NCBI GenBank assembly: GCA_027946555.1
Contig: JAPEVC010000045.1
Coordinates: 62,001 to 126,000, forward strand
Origin: Gnomoniopsis sp. IMI 355080
Taxonomy: Eukaryota; Ascomycota; Sordariomycetes; Diaporthales; Gnomoniaceae
Direction: 5' to 3'
Length of the DNA: 64,000 nt
In this document: positions 23,410-33,807 of the stretch, in pieces
How positions within the stretch are numbered: the first letter of the stretch is position 1
Layout: each line of letters starts with the position of its first letter
Program-made: the position numbers and the translations under genes
The notes under the pieces: model-generated
The model's input: the letters and a program-made list of their open reading frames with translations, nothing else
Told to the model about the DNA's origin: nothing
Databases searched by the model: none

Positions 23410-23500
23410 GTCTTAAGTCCGGACCTAGAAGACTTAAAATGCTTATTAATTAAGTCCGAAGACCCGGGTAAACCGTGGGTACCCATGGGTGGGTAATTTC
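23407..23500. repeat. Palindrome-rich segment, possible transposon remnant
   Basis: Starting at the stop codon of the preceding gene, taagtctt (23407-23414) is matched by its inverted copy in aagacttaa (23429-23437). The word ttaagtccg appears twice in direct orientation. A GC-rich block with overlapping palindromes (gggtaccc, acccatgggt) follows at about 23475-23495. Such blocks resemble ends of degenerate DNA transposons, but no transposase or target duplication is seen. Confidence 0.35.
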
Positions 23501-23649
23501 TAGGCCTAGCGACAGACAGCGGCAGCCTTGATTCGGAACTCCACTCGTTCGATTCATAGATACCCAGCAAGTCAGCCCGGCCAACAACCGAGGATCCTGC
23601 TGCGTCAAATCAAAAGAAAGATTCAAATTTTCTACAACAAACAGGCAAC

Positions 23650-24195
23650 ATGACATATGACGATGTATGTAGAGCGGGTAGCTCTAACTCCATCGACGCC
23701 AACAACTGTAAAGCCGCTCATGATGGCGAGACTCTTCTCTGGCAAGCGCTATGCGACGAAGCAAATACTGCTATGGACTACATTGACGCCGAAGCCGTCA
23801 TCATGAACCCTCTGCTTCACCCGGACCATTCGTTTGAAGCACTGTCAGCTCAATCATCGCCCACGCTGTCCGAAGCCCTGGAGAAGCTGTCTCGCACCAA
23901 AAGGAGATGGACAAGCTACCGGATGCACAAACACAAGCCTAAGCCTGCCTTTGGGCAACCAGCAATGATGGCTGTACAAATCATGTACAAAGTCACCTTG
24001 GTCCGGGAAGGCTCTCGGCATCACCATCACCATCAGCATCATCATCATCGGGGTGACACAAAGGCGGAGGAGGAAGGCGAAGACGAGACGCCGAATCTGC
24101 AGACGGTGGATGCATTCTGCACGAGTACCTGGAAACAAGATGCTAGCGGGGGGTGGAAGCTGTCTGTGCAGCAATTGGTGCCAGTGTCCAGTTGA
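23650..24195 (+). CDS. NTF2-fold (SnoaL/DUF4440-like) small protein
   Basis: A 181-residue single-exon protein. The pattern ETLLWQALCDEANTAMDYID followed by a VIMNP strand, a WTSYRMH segment, a MYKVTLVREG strand and a final CTSTWKQDASGGWKLSVQQ strand pair fits the cone-shaped NTF2-like fold. This fold occurs in small enzymes and binding proteins with varied ligands, so no reaction can be stated. An insertion at about residues 121-140 is His-rich (HHHHHQHHHH) and then acidic (EEEGEDE); it sits in a loop between two strands and may bind metal. The start ATG follows a polypyrimidine/AC-rich leader. Position downstream of a palindrome-rich segment is noted but not interpreted. Confidence 0.72.
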   Translation: MTYDDVCRAGSSNSIDANNCKAAHDGETLLWQALCDEANTAMDYIDAEAVIMNPLLHPDHSFEALSAQSSPTLSEALEKLSRTKRRWTSYRMHKHKPKPAFGQPAMMAVQIMYKVTLVREGSRHHHHHQHHHHRGDTKAEEEGEDETPNLQTVDAFCTSTWKQDASGGWKLSVQQLVPVSS

Positions 24196-24780
24196 TGATC
24201 TGAGGAAAACTATCTAATAGTTATACAGCACGAGCTACCTAGTGTCTCGGAATTGGTCTCAAAAGCTATCAAAGTGCTCGGCATACAGTATTTCTTAAAG
24301 GCTTGGATGCAGGGGGATATACTCGGGCTGTCAGTCTCCTGAAACAAGTCGCCCCGCATAGTATTGCGAAGAAGCTATTCAGAGGTCTACATTTAGATGG
24401 ACATGGTTTTCGCGAATATCCAGGCTAATGCTTGGTAATGAGATAAGCTCAAGGAAGAATTTGACACTGCTTCTCACAGAAAGAAAATGTATAGGTGGAT
24501 GTGATATGCAGACTTCGTCAAGTCACAGGACAGCCCATGTTACAGAGTACTTACCTACCTCTAGGTAGTCTCTAGAAGATGGCGCTCCTGCGCTTGAACA
24601 CTCTTTTCTTGCCTTTTTGCCCATAACTCCGAGCCGGAAGGCAACCTTGAAGTCTTCAAACCACCGATAGCGTATTGCTTCTACTCTACCTAGGTAGTAC
24701 GCCCATATTGGATCAAGTCTCACACAAGTCGACCTTCCCTTCAACCCCGTCAACCACAACACCCTTTTCGGCGGACTGGG
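24196..24780. other. Convergent intergenic region with TACCTAGGTA words
   Basis: No gene is supported. It contains two copies of a TACCTAGGTAG-type palindromic word (near 24552-24569 and 24687-24699), also found at other intergenic places in this window. Confidence 0.5.
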
Positions 24781-25608
24781 CTATTTGTTTGAGATGATTG
24801 AAATCGACGAAGCCAGAAGCCAAAACCATCCTCTTGATTGGATTGCTATCCGCAAGACTGTACATGCACTTGTGAGAAAAGTCCATTGAAAGTTGCGCAT
24901 CGTGAATACGCACCAGTATATTGACTCCGCGACTGCACGTTCCGCGACCATGCATATAGCCAGCAAGGTATACAAGACTGGTATGCCAGCTGGAATACCA
25001 GCTTCCCACATAGCAAAGGTCCCTGATATGACGGTGGTTGTCGACGCCTGTAGAGCAATGTCTTTCTGCAGACCAGGGTTGATCACGGTCGCCCAACGCG
25101 AAACGGCGCGAAATGAGGCGAACCAATTGAGAAGCTTGATAGACGCGCGGAACAAGGCAGGATCTCCTCCCTGAAGCCACGATGCAGCGAAAAGGGAAGT
25201 TTGTATCAGGTTCGCGGCCTGGAATCCGATCCTACGGACCTGGGTGATTTGATGACTGGATCTATAAGCTGCCAGGATAAAGGAGGTAAAATTGAAGACG
25301 GTGAACAGCGCGAGGTCCCAGAGATCTGGTCGAGGCCATGTACGCGTAGCAACGAAGCGGGCATAATAATGCATTACAAGCGTTAAACCGGCCACGATGT
25401 GGGCAACGAGTGTGATGTAGGGATATCTTCTGGCTCGGGAGCGTTTGCTTGAGGTGTATTTCATGGTATTGGGGAGGTACGGGGCGTAGGTCAGGAGCAC
25501 CCAGAGCAGTTCGAGCTCTGGGCGGTAGGATGTGACTTTTGCCTGGAGATGTGGAAGAGTTGATATCTTCAAGTCCACAGGACCTGAGGTCCAAGATGTC
25601 GCATTCAT
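24781..25608 (-). CDS. Multi-pass membrane protein, function unknown
   Basis: A 275-residue protein starting MNATSWTSGPV. Hydrophobic segments lie at about residues 33-48, 65-87, 98-115 and 205-225, with two weaker ones near 130-146 and 240-270, suggesting four to six membrane spans. The loop at about 50-62 is basic (KYTSSKRSRARRYP), which by the positive-inside rule would face the cytosol. There are no motifs for a known transporter or enzyme. A possible splice acceptor (tttgcag) lies just upstream of the start, so a 5' untranslated intron or an extra N-terminal exon is possible. I recognise no family. Confidence 0.6.
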   Translation of the reverse strand: MNATSWTSGPVDLKISTLPHLQAKVTSYRPELELLWVLLTYAPYLPNTMKYTSSKRSRARRYPYITLVAHIVAGLTLVMHYYARFVATRTWPRPDLWDLALFTVFNFTSFILAAYRSSHQITQVRRIGFQAANLIQTSLFAASWLQGGDPALFRASIKLLNWFASFRAVSRWATVINPGLQKDIALQASTTTVISGTFAMWEAGIPAGIPVLYTLLAICMVAERAVAESIYWCVFTMRNFQWTFLTSACTVLRIAIQSRGWFWLLASSISIISNK

Positions 25609-26126
25609 GGTTTGAGACTGCAAAGGAAATCAATGTCTTTGGCGCATATGTAATGTGCAAAATGGTCGGTGTTGTAGGAGATTAACGATGTTGGGAGGAG
25701 AATGGGTACTTGGCTAGTTATTAGCTTAGACAATGTCAGTGGATCTTTCAGAATATAATCAGCCCAACGGGCCAACAGCGGACCAACACCAACTAATCTG
25801 TCCGCGCCGCATCAGCCGTGCTGGCTGTGCCGCACTCGCATAACGCAGCAAGAGCGGGACGATCGGGAAGCTGACCCGTGGCGTAGCATCGTGAGAACAT
25901 CCTAGTATCCAGATAACTTGGTGAGACATTTCCATTCATTAGCATATCGCTTCACCCGCTCACGGATGCCTCTCAACCATCAAATTGGAATCAAGTAAAT
26001 CATAGGTACGTCGAAGATCGTCTCTTTCTAATCGCAAACTTCACGCTTCTATGTTGGTGTGGGGCATTGGTCCCCCTAACGGTCAGATATCCTTGTTGGC
26101 AGCTCAAGAATTATTCGCGGTTGGCT
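25609..26126. other. Intergenic region between two minus-strand genes
   Basis: Promoter region of the membrane-protein gene and 3' region of the DUF1308 gene. No further gene is supported. Confidence 0.5.
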
Positions 26127-28102
26127 TCAAAGGCCTTCAGGCGGACAGCGGTGTTGCGTATCTGACCCGTTGGATCGCTCCCCTTTCTTGCGTCGAGTAT
26201 GCTGCTTCTCCACTTGTTTCTCATCCCACTTGATGGGAATTCCTAAGCTCGGTCCCCAGGTGCCAGCAGCCTTGAGATGCTTTGCTTCTTTGCTCCTGGC
26301 CTCTTTCCGCAAATGCTTCGAGACTTTGATCTCGTTCCACTTGTCGGTCGGACAAGGCCTGGCTGTGTTGATGCTTATAGCCAGTGGGGTAAGGTACAGT
26401 TTGGGTCCAACTTCCAAGGGGCTGGTGCGTTCCTAGACAAGTATATGTTAGCTTGGGTTTACCGGGGCACAACGAGCACATGCGCACCTTATCAACAGTG
26501 GCCTCGATGGTCCTAACATTGAGTGCATTTGCCGACACTGTCGTATTACCATGTAGCCATCCCATCAGGTGGGACGACCGATTGTATGACCTGTGAGCAA
26601 TACGAGTCAGCAAAGAAAGCCGACACTTTTGAATCTGGCATGATTTGATCGGCATCGCGACGGCACAGTGAAGGATGAGCTCGAGCAGCTTACCTATCCA
26701 GCTTTGCCCAGACTTGAGCGGCCACTGGGGGCAACTGTCCGGCCTCGATCAGCGCTTGATAATCTGCGTGGTCGAATTCATCGTCGCCAATAATTCGGAT
26801 TGGCAACTGCAAGTCATCTGGAACAGGATACTTGGACAACTTTCGCAGCTCTGACACAAGTCTACCGCGCTCCGCGTCCCCACTGCCAACTTCGCTCTCC
26901 GTGGTCCCATATGACGGAAGGGTGCCCAGGGCAGGGCTGCGCGGGGTGTCAAACCCGTCTGTGATGCTTTTGCGACCGAACCAAAGCATCGTCCGCGTCT
27001 TTGTAGTTTCTGTTCCAAGGTCGTCCACAATGTTTCTGACTTCACGAGCGACCTCTTGTGTGCATTCCAGGCGCCTGCCCCGCAAAGCCGAGTAAACATT
27101 TTGCAGGCGGACACCTGGGGCATGGAGTTCATCCTCGATATGAGACAGAGTCTGCCGTGAGTACCATTCTTCAGCTGCAACCTCGCCGTGTGCGATATCC
27201 GAGACCAAGCTGAGAATAATCGTGAGCTCCAAGTTCAACGTCGATGTGAGACGGTCCTGAGCCGTGTCGCGGAACATGTTTTCAAACACTTGTTCTAGTG
27301 GAGGTATAGGTCTCTCGAGGAAGGTGCTGTTTGCACAGTCTATCAGAATCTCGACATCGCCTTCTTCCTGTTTCGAGATGCCTACGGCCCGTACGCTTTC
27401 GAGTAACTTGTCGATGGCCTTGTCTCGTCCCAGCACGAGGTTCGGTAGCACAAGCCTTATCCTGGGTATCCGGGTGTTACACCGGTTTGCACGAGCTGCT
27501 TTTACGAGCTGATTGGTGATCTTGATGATTTGGATCCCACTTTCCTCGTCTTCACTCTCATCGCATTCATCGTCCGATGAGTCGTCCGGATGCCACCCCT
27601 CTTCGGCCATTTGGATGTGAAGCTTCTTCTCGGTCACCGTCAAGACTTTGAACCATTCGACTCCATTCTCGACCACGGCGTCGATCGTTGGTCCCAACTT
27701 GCCCTTTGACCCGCTGAATCTCCGGCGAAATGCGAGTAATCCGTGTGTCCTTTTGATTCCATCCCACAGTAATTGATGCGGGACCAGACCACAGCTCTCA
27801 AGCTTGATCATATCCTTGATGTCTTGTTCCTCCTGGGAAGCCTTGTCATCGAAGTCTCGGTTGCTTTGTGCAGCAATTCTGTTCCTCAAGAGGCGCTGGA
27901 CTGAGTTGGCCGTGCCCTTCACAGAAACAACGAAGTCATGAAGTCCAGGAATCGGATCAGGAAGTTCTTTCCTTTCCAGCCTCGTCAATTTCTGTAGCCT
28001 TTTCTTCCATGCGGAGCTTAGTGCTTCCAATTCTTCAATCAGCACGTCGATACTGTGCGCGGTCGCCTGCCCCAAAAGAGCTACATGGTCGGTGTCCTCC
28101 AT
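26127..28102 (-). CDS. DUF1308 / UPF0415 (C7orf25-like) family protein
   Basis: Three exons on the minus strand, 28102-26694, 26590-26488 and 26432-26127, give 605 residues. The family is conserved from fungi to animals (human C7orf25) and its function is not known. The N-terminal 110 residues form a helical domain (around GLHDFVVSVKGTANSVQRLL). The C-terminal region contains the DUF1308 block with the pattern LTSTLNLELTIILSLVSDI followed by HGE. A very acidic linker (DDSSDDECDESEDEE) separates the two. The exon 1 donor GTAAGC overlaps an in-frame TAA, so an unspliced reading would end too early at 26690. The last exon ends in a Lys-rich, nuclear-signal-like tail. An in-frame upstream frame extends to 28303, but the start at 28102 (MEDTDHVALL) matches the family better. 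Confidence 0.82.
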
Positions 28103-30704
28103 CCCGATAGCAAATGGGGTTTCCGCGCAAGACGCACACCCTGACTGGACAAGATTAGACCCGCCAATTTTTTGTTGTCGCCAAGGGAAATTGGATGACT
28201 TGCCTTGTTTTTCAGAGGAGTTGCAAGTTTTACCTGAAGACGTGCGAATCGTGAGACTTTGTTGCAAGGGACATTGGCTTGTTGCTGAGAGTCGGTAATC
28301 CACTTTTTACAGGGTCAGATGAGATTAGTCATGCTTCCACTACCTCCATCTTTGGGTAGGCTAAGGTACCTAAGTAGGTAGTAGGTATGTATAGCATGGA
28401 ATAGGTACCTGGCAAATAGGCGTGCAGACCTTGTACAAGTCTTCATGGTCTTAGTTTTAAGCAATGTTGACTTATTAGAGCCTTTTTCAAACCTGATAAT
28501 TACAAGCCCTGTCTATGTGGATTCATGGCAGCTGGTATGGTAGGCTGACTAAGCTACAGCCTTTATATTCAGACAGTCTCGTTTACAGTCACTACCTTCT
28601 TGCTCGACCAATCAACAACGCTGCCGCTTATATCAAATGATCAACAACATTCTTGCGTTCAGTGAACTATTGCCTGAGCAGAACAACATTGCTTTTGGAT
28701 CATTCCTGTAGATAATAAAAAGCTGGGATTTTACCTTATTTGACATGTTTCTTTCCAGATTAGCCTTCCAAGCCTCTATGTTATGCATGCCAGAATCACC
28801 AGCTGTGTGTGGTAATGTTGAACATTAGGTAACTAGGTGGGTCGAGCTCACAGCATGTCTCATATTGGACAAGTCGGCATTATGGGTTCTTACAGCGAAG
28901 AATGACTGAGTTGCACGAGTCCTACTCCAGCTTGGCCCTCCAGCCTACTAGCAACTGTGTCATCCTTCACTCCCATCAGCAAAAGTATTGCTTGACTTGG
29001 CGCTGACAGTAAGGCTGGGTGACGGATGGCTTTTTTACTTGTTTGTCTACCTAGATATCGGAAAAAAAACTTGCTCAGGTTTGCATGTATAACCCTCCAG
29101 GCAGCAATAATAACGTCGGAGGGGTTAGTTTATCAAATATGTAACGGTGCGCTACTTTTGATTTGCTATTGATCGCCATCACCCCTAAACACTTTCACTT
29201 CGTCCTTGGACGTCTTGATAGTCCGTCGGAAGGATCACTTGGCATATGCGTGTCGCAGCCCACCGGTATCGTACGCCCATTGTGTAAGGAATAATCAACA
29301 AATGCATCTCGCCGAGGCCGATGATTGTGGATCGAACATTATAGCCATTGGCAGTGGGACTGGAGCCGTCCCGACCGAGAGTGGGTGTAAGGAATCATCT
29401 CCAGTGGCAAGTACCAAGTGGAGCATGAGTTTCATGATTTTCGCGGCTTCTAAAGCAGTGGGCGCTGTGCTTTATTAGATAGGCTCTATATCACTTGAAA
29501 TCTTGCTGACTAGTTTGGAGCTGATCAATTACTAGGCACATTGATATCAGCATTGAGCCTTCCGGGGAGAAGTAGATAGTACCTAGGTAGGTAGCTGGCA
29601 AGATTGAAGATCCAGAGTTCTTCTGGATGAAAATGCAAATCCAATGGAGAGGCCATGGATGTGCTAACCTTGTTTAATACTACCTACCTACCTACCATCG
29701 TAGGTAGACGACCCCACTCCTCTTTCATGCCACAACCTGCCATAATTCGGCATCCGGAGTCTTGTAGATCAATTCGCCCCTCGTCCGCTTCAAAGCGTTG
29801 TTCTTCCCAGCGTCTTTGTGTGCTGCCAATGTTCAAGGCCGGCATGCAGAATTTTTGACCAGGTGGTGTTTCATCTCCGGGGCCGTACCACATAGTTCTA
29901 GCGTACACGATAACCTATTGAAGGTGTATCATTGGATAGTGCTGCCAGGTTCAATAACCTACAAACGTCTTGTTCATGTTTGCTTGATAGTAACTGAATT
30001 CATCCCGTGTTTTACACAGATCTAAAAGGTAATCGATGGCCAAGCTGCCACGTGGGAAATCCGGCTTTGCTGAAGACATCAGGACCCGAAGTGCCGGTTT
30101 TTCTCAATGCGTTGAGGCATCTTGGTAGACTGTGCTGCCTTTTAAGGTTTGTGGTCCTGTCTCAATGATAATAAATCGCTCTACTTCTTTGTCTCCTCAC
30201 CTACTCGTGTATTCTGTTCGGGTCATCACATGGCTTCCTTTCGTGTTTCAAAACAGGGCGGGAAAGGATAAGATGACTAGGAGAATAGGAGATTTATGGA
30301 CAACTGTGCTCGTTGTTATTGGAAGACACCTACGATCACGGTAGATCACGGCTTGGCGACGGCAGACAAAAGGAACTCAATGGAGCCACGGCTCCGGATG
30401 CCAGCACCCTCCGAGATAAAGGTCAAAAGGATCGTCGTTGCTCACACACGGCCTCGTTGCTCACACAAGTCACGCCTTGGCGAATTCCTCACTTGCTCTA
30501 TACCTCGTCAGGGTGCGACCCTCACACGTCAACCCCCGGGTCTTCCTCCAGCACTACATAACTACTCTTCTAAGCCCTCTTGTCTCTCGTTCGGAATATT
30601 TTGGAAAACACAGCGCTGGTTCGACTTTCAATTTTACATTCTTTCTAATTATTTATTTTACATCTCCACGCTCCTTTTTCGATCTGTCGAATTCTCTCAA
30701 CACA
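28103..30704. other. Large intergenic region
   Basis: About 2.6 kb without a supported gene. It carries several GGTAGGTA/TACCTACC words (28366-28390, 29579-29595, 29680-29707). Frames running into the next gene from 30296 and 30438 are its 5' leader or another reading frame of its repeats. The last 100 bases are AT/pyrimidine-rich, a typical fungal 5' leader. Confidence 0.45.
29680..29707. repeat. CTAC tandem repeat with inverted arm
   Basis: Four CTAC units are followed, after a 4-base spacer, by GTAGGTAG, so the stretch could fold into a hairpin. Confidence 0.8.
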
Positions 30705-31538
30705 ATGAAGTCTGTCGCTGTTCTATCTCTTTGCACGCTCATTGGAGCTGCACCACTGGCCAGGCGTCAGCTGGTTGGTCTCAATGGCTTGAACAGCCTC
30801 AACGGCTTGAACAGCGTAAACAGCTTGAACAGCCTGAATGGATTGAACGGTCTCAACGGCTTGAACAATGTCAATGGCTTGAACAGCTTAAACGGCCTGA
30901 ACGGTCTAAACGGTCTGAGCAACAGCAACGCTGACGACAACATCAATGTCAATGCCGTGGCCAACGACGATGGCGAAGCGAACGTTAATGTTGACGATGT
31001 AAGCTCAAATCTCCTTCACAAATTCCTGTGGCTTGACCGTTCAAGGCTACATATTGACTTCGATTGATCACTTAGGATGACGATGTTGCCTTGAACTCCG
31101 ATATCCAGGCTCTTGATGGTGGCAAGGTCAGCGTTAGTGTGCAGAAGCGTGCCGAAGACAATGTCAACGTGAAGGCTCAAGCCGAGCAAGACGGCGAGTT
31201 CAGCTCCAACATCAACAACGGTGGCGGTGGTGATGTCAACGCCGACGTCAACGCCTTGGCTCTCGACGATGGCAAGGCTAGCTTCAACGTGGAGGACAGT
31301 GATGATGATGGCTCTGGTGATCTGGACGCTCAGGTCAACGACGTTGCAAATGATGGTGGAGAGGCCAACGTCTCTGGTATGTTTATTCTATAGTTCCGGT
31401 GTACATGCATACGTAGGATGTGTTTTGGAGTAATAGGCTAACGCAGTCGCAGTTGACAATGACGATGATGTGGCACTTGCTTCCAACGTACAGGCAGATG
31501 ATGACGGAAAGGTCAACATCAACATTTCGAAGCACTAG
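30705..31538 (+). CDS. Secreted Asn-triplet and Asp-Gly repeat protein, function unknown
   Basis: Three exons, 30705-30998, 31076-31376 and 31447-31538, give 228 residues. Residues 1-16 are a signal peptide. A short PLARR segment follows, where a Kex2-type protease would cut before Gln22, and a second dibasic site lies at Lys122-Arg123. Residues 25-69 are fifteen uninterrupted tripeptides of the form (G/S/N)-(L/V)-N, with Asn at every third place. The rest (about 75-228) has six imperfect units. Each is an alternating hydrophobic strand, a turn of the type D/N-D/G-G-E/K, and a second strand such as ANVNV or ASFNV. The protein is very acidic with almost no aromatic residues and no cysteine after the signal. 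This points to a surface or matrix protein built of beta-turns. I know no named family. Confidence 0.8.
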
Positions 31539-32595
31539 AGTATTCTTCACGGGGCTTGTGGAGGTTTCAATGTATATTCCAACGTGGAAGTTTCTTATCC
31601 GAGCAAATGCAGGATTGCATCCTATCCGTTAGGGTGGAAACTGATATCTGACTACGTACTTAGTAATGTTGACCACTGTGTCTATTGGCAGGGTTTAGAG
31701 GCACTGAGAGTTGTGCTCTACCCGAAATCTCTTTGATAGAAAGAACGAAAGACCAAATCATCCCGCATGTACATAATAGTTGAAAATCCACCTTTTTGTT
31801 TCGTCTTATGTCAGAGTTTGTAGATCCGCTAGAACGACACCACTCTAGGGCATAAATGTGACTGTTAGTTCCCGTGTTCTATCGGTGGCCTATGCAAGTA
31901 CAGAAGGGCTTGGTTCAGATATGAATACACCCCCCCCCCCCCCAAAAGGCTGATGTGCTAGTGATCGGATAGAATAGTCACATGGGGGTAATTGTTGTGG
32001 CTCTATTTCGATTTGGCGACGCTGCTAAATTCTTCAACGTAGGACATACATTACAAGTCGCCCCATCCAAAACCAGCCAACTTGACTAAGGTATAAGTTG
32101 TTTGTATATCTCCGCCTGAAACATAAGAAGGTAGGTATGTAGACCCGCTTTGCAGAAAGTGAAGCCTAACTTGCACTACATTTCAACACTGATATAACGG
32201 GCAACATGGAACCTTATCGACAAAAGAAATATTTATTGGTGCTGCTAGCGTTCGTCCAAGTCCAATCTAACTCTCTATCTGATGTCTATCGGGGTATATC
32301 GTATGAAAATGCAACACATTATGCAAATACAGTTTGCAAAAATCATGAACTTTTTCAACCCGTACCATGCTCAGATGCCAGAACGATACATTATACATGA
32401 AACCAAGAACCAAACCAAAAAGAAAGTCAAAAAAAAAAAAAATACAGGTCCGCTTTGCAATCGTCCGTCATAAATCACAAACAAGAAAAATCAAAATAGT
32501 GTACAGCCAAGACGATAAACCAGAAAAAGTAAAGAAAGAAAATTAGCGGGTAAGAGAGAAATTAAGAGAGCGAAGATGTTGTTGTAATCGATATC
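31539..32595. other. Convergent intergenic region with homopolymer runs
   Basis: No supported gene. It contains a run of 14 C at 31930-31943 and a run of 14 A at 32429-32442. The two flanking genes point toward it, so mostly 3' untranslated sequence is expected. Confidence 0.55.
31930..31943. repeat. Poly-C tract of 14 bases
   Basis: An uninterrupted run of C lies between two convergent genes. Such runs are unstable in replication and length calls may be unreliable. Confidence 0.9.
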
Positions 32596-33807
32596 TCAAA
32601 AGTAGGAACCGGAAACGAGTTTCTCCTCTGCAGGTGTAGACTCAAATCTGGCGGTCAAAGTGAGACCCGGAGAGCCCGGAGAGCCATCGTCTGTTGGCGA
32701 AGGACTGTGCTGAAAGGAGCCGCCTGGAAGACTCCCCAAAATCTGACTGTGTCGCTTGGGCTTTTGGTCGGTACTGGGCTTTCTTGAATGAAAGCCCTTG
32801 GTCGGGCTTTGCTGAGAGGTACTGAATTTCCGTGGTCGCCGAGGTATGGTGCACGACAGGTCCTTGGTGGAAGATGGCGGAAGTCCGGGACCATTGGGGT
32901 TCACTGGCGAGGATGACGTGACGAAGTTGGCGGAGGAGGTAGAAGAGGCCAGCGACGTGAGCGATGTCTTTGAGCTGGAACTAGATGTCCGGCCCATGCT
33001 GGGCGGAGACTTTTTGCCACTGTCGTCCAGGGTCATGTCTTCAATAAGATTGGCGAGGACCTCTTTCGCCGGCTTGCGGGCATCCGGGTCACATCTTCCG
33101 ATGAGTCGAGCTTGCCACCATCCCTTGTCCGAGGCAGAGTGCCGCAAGACATCCGCCAGACACTCCTCAACCACACGTGCTTGGTCTTCGTTCAGCTCCA
33201 AGGCACAGTGTTCCGTTGCGGCCTCGAGCAGTGCTGCTGCATCCCTTGCCTCTTGCTGCTTTCCCTGCGTCGAGTCGCGAAGGCCGCACGAGTCCATCTT
33301 AAAAACAATCAAGTCGACCAAAGAAACATAAGGCAAGTGACCGGGAGAAGGAGTGATATCGTGTACAAGCTTCGCTGCGCCGGGCAGGAAGGGGCAGAGC
33401 ATCTCAGGAGTGATGCGGACCTCAATGCCCGGTGTGCGCGCACACGGTGAACCGGTCTTTGCCGAAGACGGTTGGTAGTAAAGGAGCTGGTTGGACTCAA
33501 CCAAAGGCGACATGGGATGCTGAAGCAACTTCTTCCGGAGCAGGGAGGCCGAGGTCGCGGAGTTGATTATGAGATCGATGCTTTGCTGCAGGGGACTAAT
33601 CAGTCTTGAGTTTCTTTCGACCTTGGAGGTGGAGTTGGAACCACTCACAACAGCACCATCTTGGGTGTATTTTGGCAAATGCTTTTGCATAGCCATGCTT
33701 CCGGCAATGGCCACTTTGGTGGCCTTGCCCAGCTCGGGCGTGTCCCTGATGATCTGCAACAGACAGCATGCTGCCTTCTCCATCTCCTCGAACATTGCCA
33801 TCGCCAT
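32596..33807 (-). CDS. Nucleotidyltransferase-fold-like protein, function unknown
   Basis: A frame of 403 residues without splicing. The N-terminal half resembles a fungal family with a nucleotidyltransferase-like core: a helix (AACCLLQIIRDTPELG), the glycine strand VAIAGSMAMQKHLP, then SIDLIINSAT with a possible metal-binding Asp, and later LPYVSLVDLIVFKMDSCGLR. The C-terminal half is Ser/Pro-rich and disordered. Two splicing points are open. First, a GTGAGT...CAG segment at 33648-33586 (63 nt, in frame, no stop) sits between the GS strand and the Asp strand, where relatives have no insert; removing it gives 382 residues. Second, a tttcag acceptor directly precedes the ATG, and a GTAAGT donor lies upstream near 34010 after a short ATG-started exon (MIEWSPWEDR). 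The true N-terminus may therefore lie there. Catalytic activity is not assured. Confidence 0.65.
   Translation of the reverse strand: MAMAMFEEMEKAACCLLQIIRDTPELGKATKVAIAGSMAMQKHLPKYTQDGAVVSGSNSTSKVERNSRLISPLQQSIDLIINSATSASLLRKKLLQHPMSPLVESNQLLYYQPSSAKTGSPCARTPGIEVRITPEMLCPFLPGAAKLVHDITPSPGHLPYVSLVDLIVFKMDSCGLRDSTQGKQQEARDAAALLEAATEHCALELNEDQARVVEECLADVLRHSASDKGWWQARLIGRCDPDARKPAKEVLANLIEDMTLDDSGKKSPPSMGRTSSSSSKTSLTSLASSTSSANFVTSSSPVNPNGPGLPPSSTKDLSCTIPRRPRKFSTSQQSPTKGFHSRKPSTDQKPKRHSQILGSLPGGSFQHSPSPTDDGSPGSPGLTLTARFESTPAEEKLVSGSYF

Noticed and set aside
26690..28303. DUF1308 gene ending at the TAA at 26690
   Set aside because: The TAA overlaps a GTAAGC donor; two further exons continue in frame to 26127 with no stop.
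30296..30934. 212-codon plus-strand frame overlapping the Asn-repeat gene
   Set aside because: Its Gln/Glu/Leu repeat is only the shifted reading of the Leu-Asn triplet DNA; the other frame has the signal peptide and proper introns.
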